14,864 nt of DNA from CAZZKE01 sp964655005 (lineage in GTDB: Bacteria; Pseudomonadota; Alphaproteobacteria; Rhodospirillales; JABHCV01). Position numbers and translations under genes: made by a program. The stretch is taken from positions 1 through 14,864 of the forward strand of contig CAZZKE010000069.1 of assembly GCA_964655005.1 (NCBI GenBank), read 5' to 3'. Below, one piece after another: positions 14,606 through 14,864 of this stretch (its first letter is position 1; the number at the start of each line of letters is the position of its first letter). The notes beneath the pieces were generated by a model, which saw nothing but the letters and a program-made list of their open reading frames with translations, made no database searches and was not told the DNA's origin.

Positions 14606-14864
14606 AGGAATCTCCGCAAGGCCCTCGGCCACGTTTGGATGTCCGCACCGTTGGAGAATGTTGGATCCCGGTTCCCTTCGGTGAATTGGCGGAGGGAGAG
14701 GGATTCCGTGAGCATCAATCCGCCAATATTGCCAATAACAGAACCCGTAGAAATCAGCCATTTATCCACCACCTTGGACTGGCCCCCAATTGAACCGGAC
14801 ACGCTGACCTAGTCCGGAGGCTTAAGGATATCCTTGAGCATATGCCTATGACTTATTTTGAAGA
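14595..14864. other. Right-end intergenic region, apart from sites listed
   Basis: Upstream of mazE to the window edge I see no credible gene. Frames on both strands run through but are spurious; the plus-strand one contains WRRERDS, the well-known nonsense translation of a tRNA-Ser end. No integrase or origin signal is visible before the window stops. Confidence 0.4.
14687..14706 (-). repeat. Right tRNA-Ser 3'-end-like remnant (possible att site)
   Basis: On the minus strand these 20 bases read GAATCCCTCTCCCTCCGCCA. This is exactly the layout of the end of a serine tRNA: last T-loop bases GAAT, T-stem CCCTC, acceptor strand TCCCTCC, discriminator G and CCA. The rest of the tRNA does not follow, so only the 3' tip is present, as left at one side of integrated elements. 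It lies 1501 bases from the left-hand copy, with the mazEF operon and its third gene between. Confidence 0.5.

Overview
The window reads as chromosomal DNA from an alphaproteobacterium, probably close to Rhodospirillales. It is high-GC. It carries gcrA, a cell-cycle regulator essentially confined to Alphaproteobacteria, and dense operons with 4-base ATGA overlaps. The genus is not determined. About 12.3 kb on the left looks like conserved core or lineage-specific genome. The last 2.5 kb is accessory DNA with broken genes, a toxin-antitoxin operon and tRNA-like remnants.

Metabolic block (1-6270). A GMC-family FAD oxidoreductase and an aldehyde dehydrogenase-family protein sit 1 base apart and probably act in sequence: alcohol to aldehyde to acid or acyl product. 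Next is a 5'-methylthioadenosine/S-adenosylhomocysteine nucleosidase (mtnN). Converging on it from the minus strand is a full-length B12-dependent methylmalonyl-CoA mutase. The two stop codons are only 9 bases apart.

Cell-cycle and motility-like block (6271-7589). The spacer between the divergent mutase gene and gcrA holds a perfect consensus DnaA box inside a 17-bp inverted repeat, a second near-match and one GANTC (CcrM) site. This fits DnaA- and methylation-linked control of gcrA as known in Caulobacter. gcrA ends in a clear intrinsic terminator. Convergent with it is a small gene that is essentially a free-standing FliG C-terminal domain.

Signalling operon (7811-12314). Three genes overlap by 4 bases each. 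The first is a membrane sensor histidine kinase whose periplasmic part has a PilJ-like motif and a DUF3365/Tll0287-like segment with a c-type heme motif. The second is a receiver-HDOD protein. The third is a receiver joined to an HD-GYP-fold domain that has lost its metal-binding residues. This looks like a heme-based sensor driving two probably non-catalytic outputs. It is the best candidate here for an undescribed system.

Accessory end (12315-14864). A gutted UPF0149 (YecA-like) fragment abuts a CopG-type (BrnA-like) antitoxin that has lost its start. Then comes a minus-strand operon mazE-mazF plus a third gene of unknown function with weak PD-(D/E)XK-like features, which directly follows the mazF stop. 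The operon lies between two sequences resembling the 3' end of tRNA-Ser (13186-13211 and 14687-14706). This suggests, but does not prove, an att-flanked cassette. A 14-bp palindrome upstream of mazE is a likely operator.
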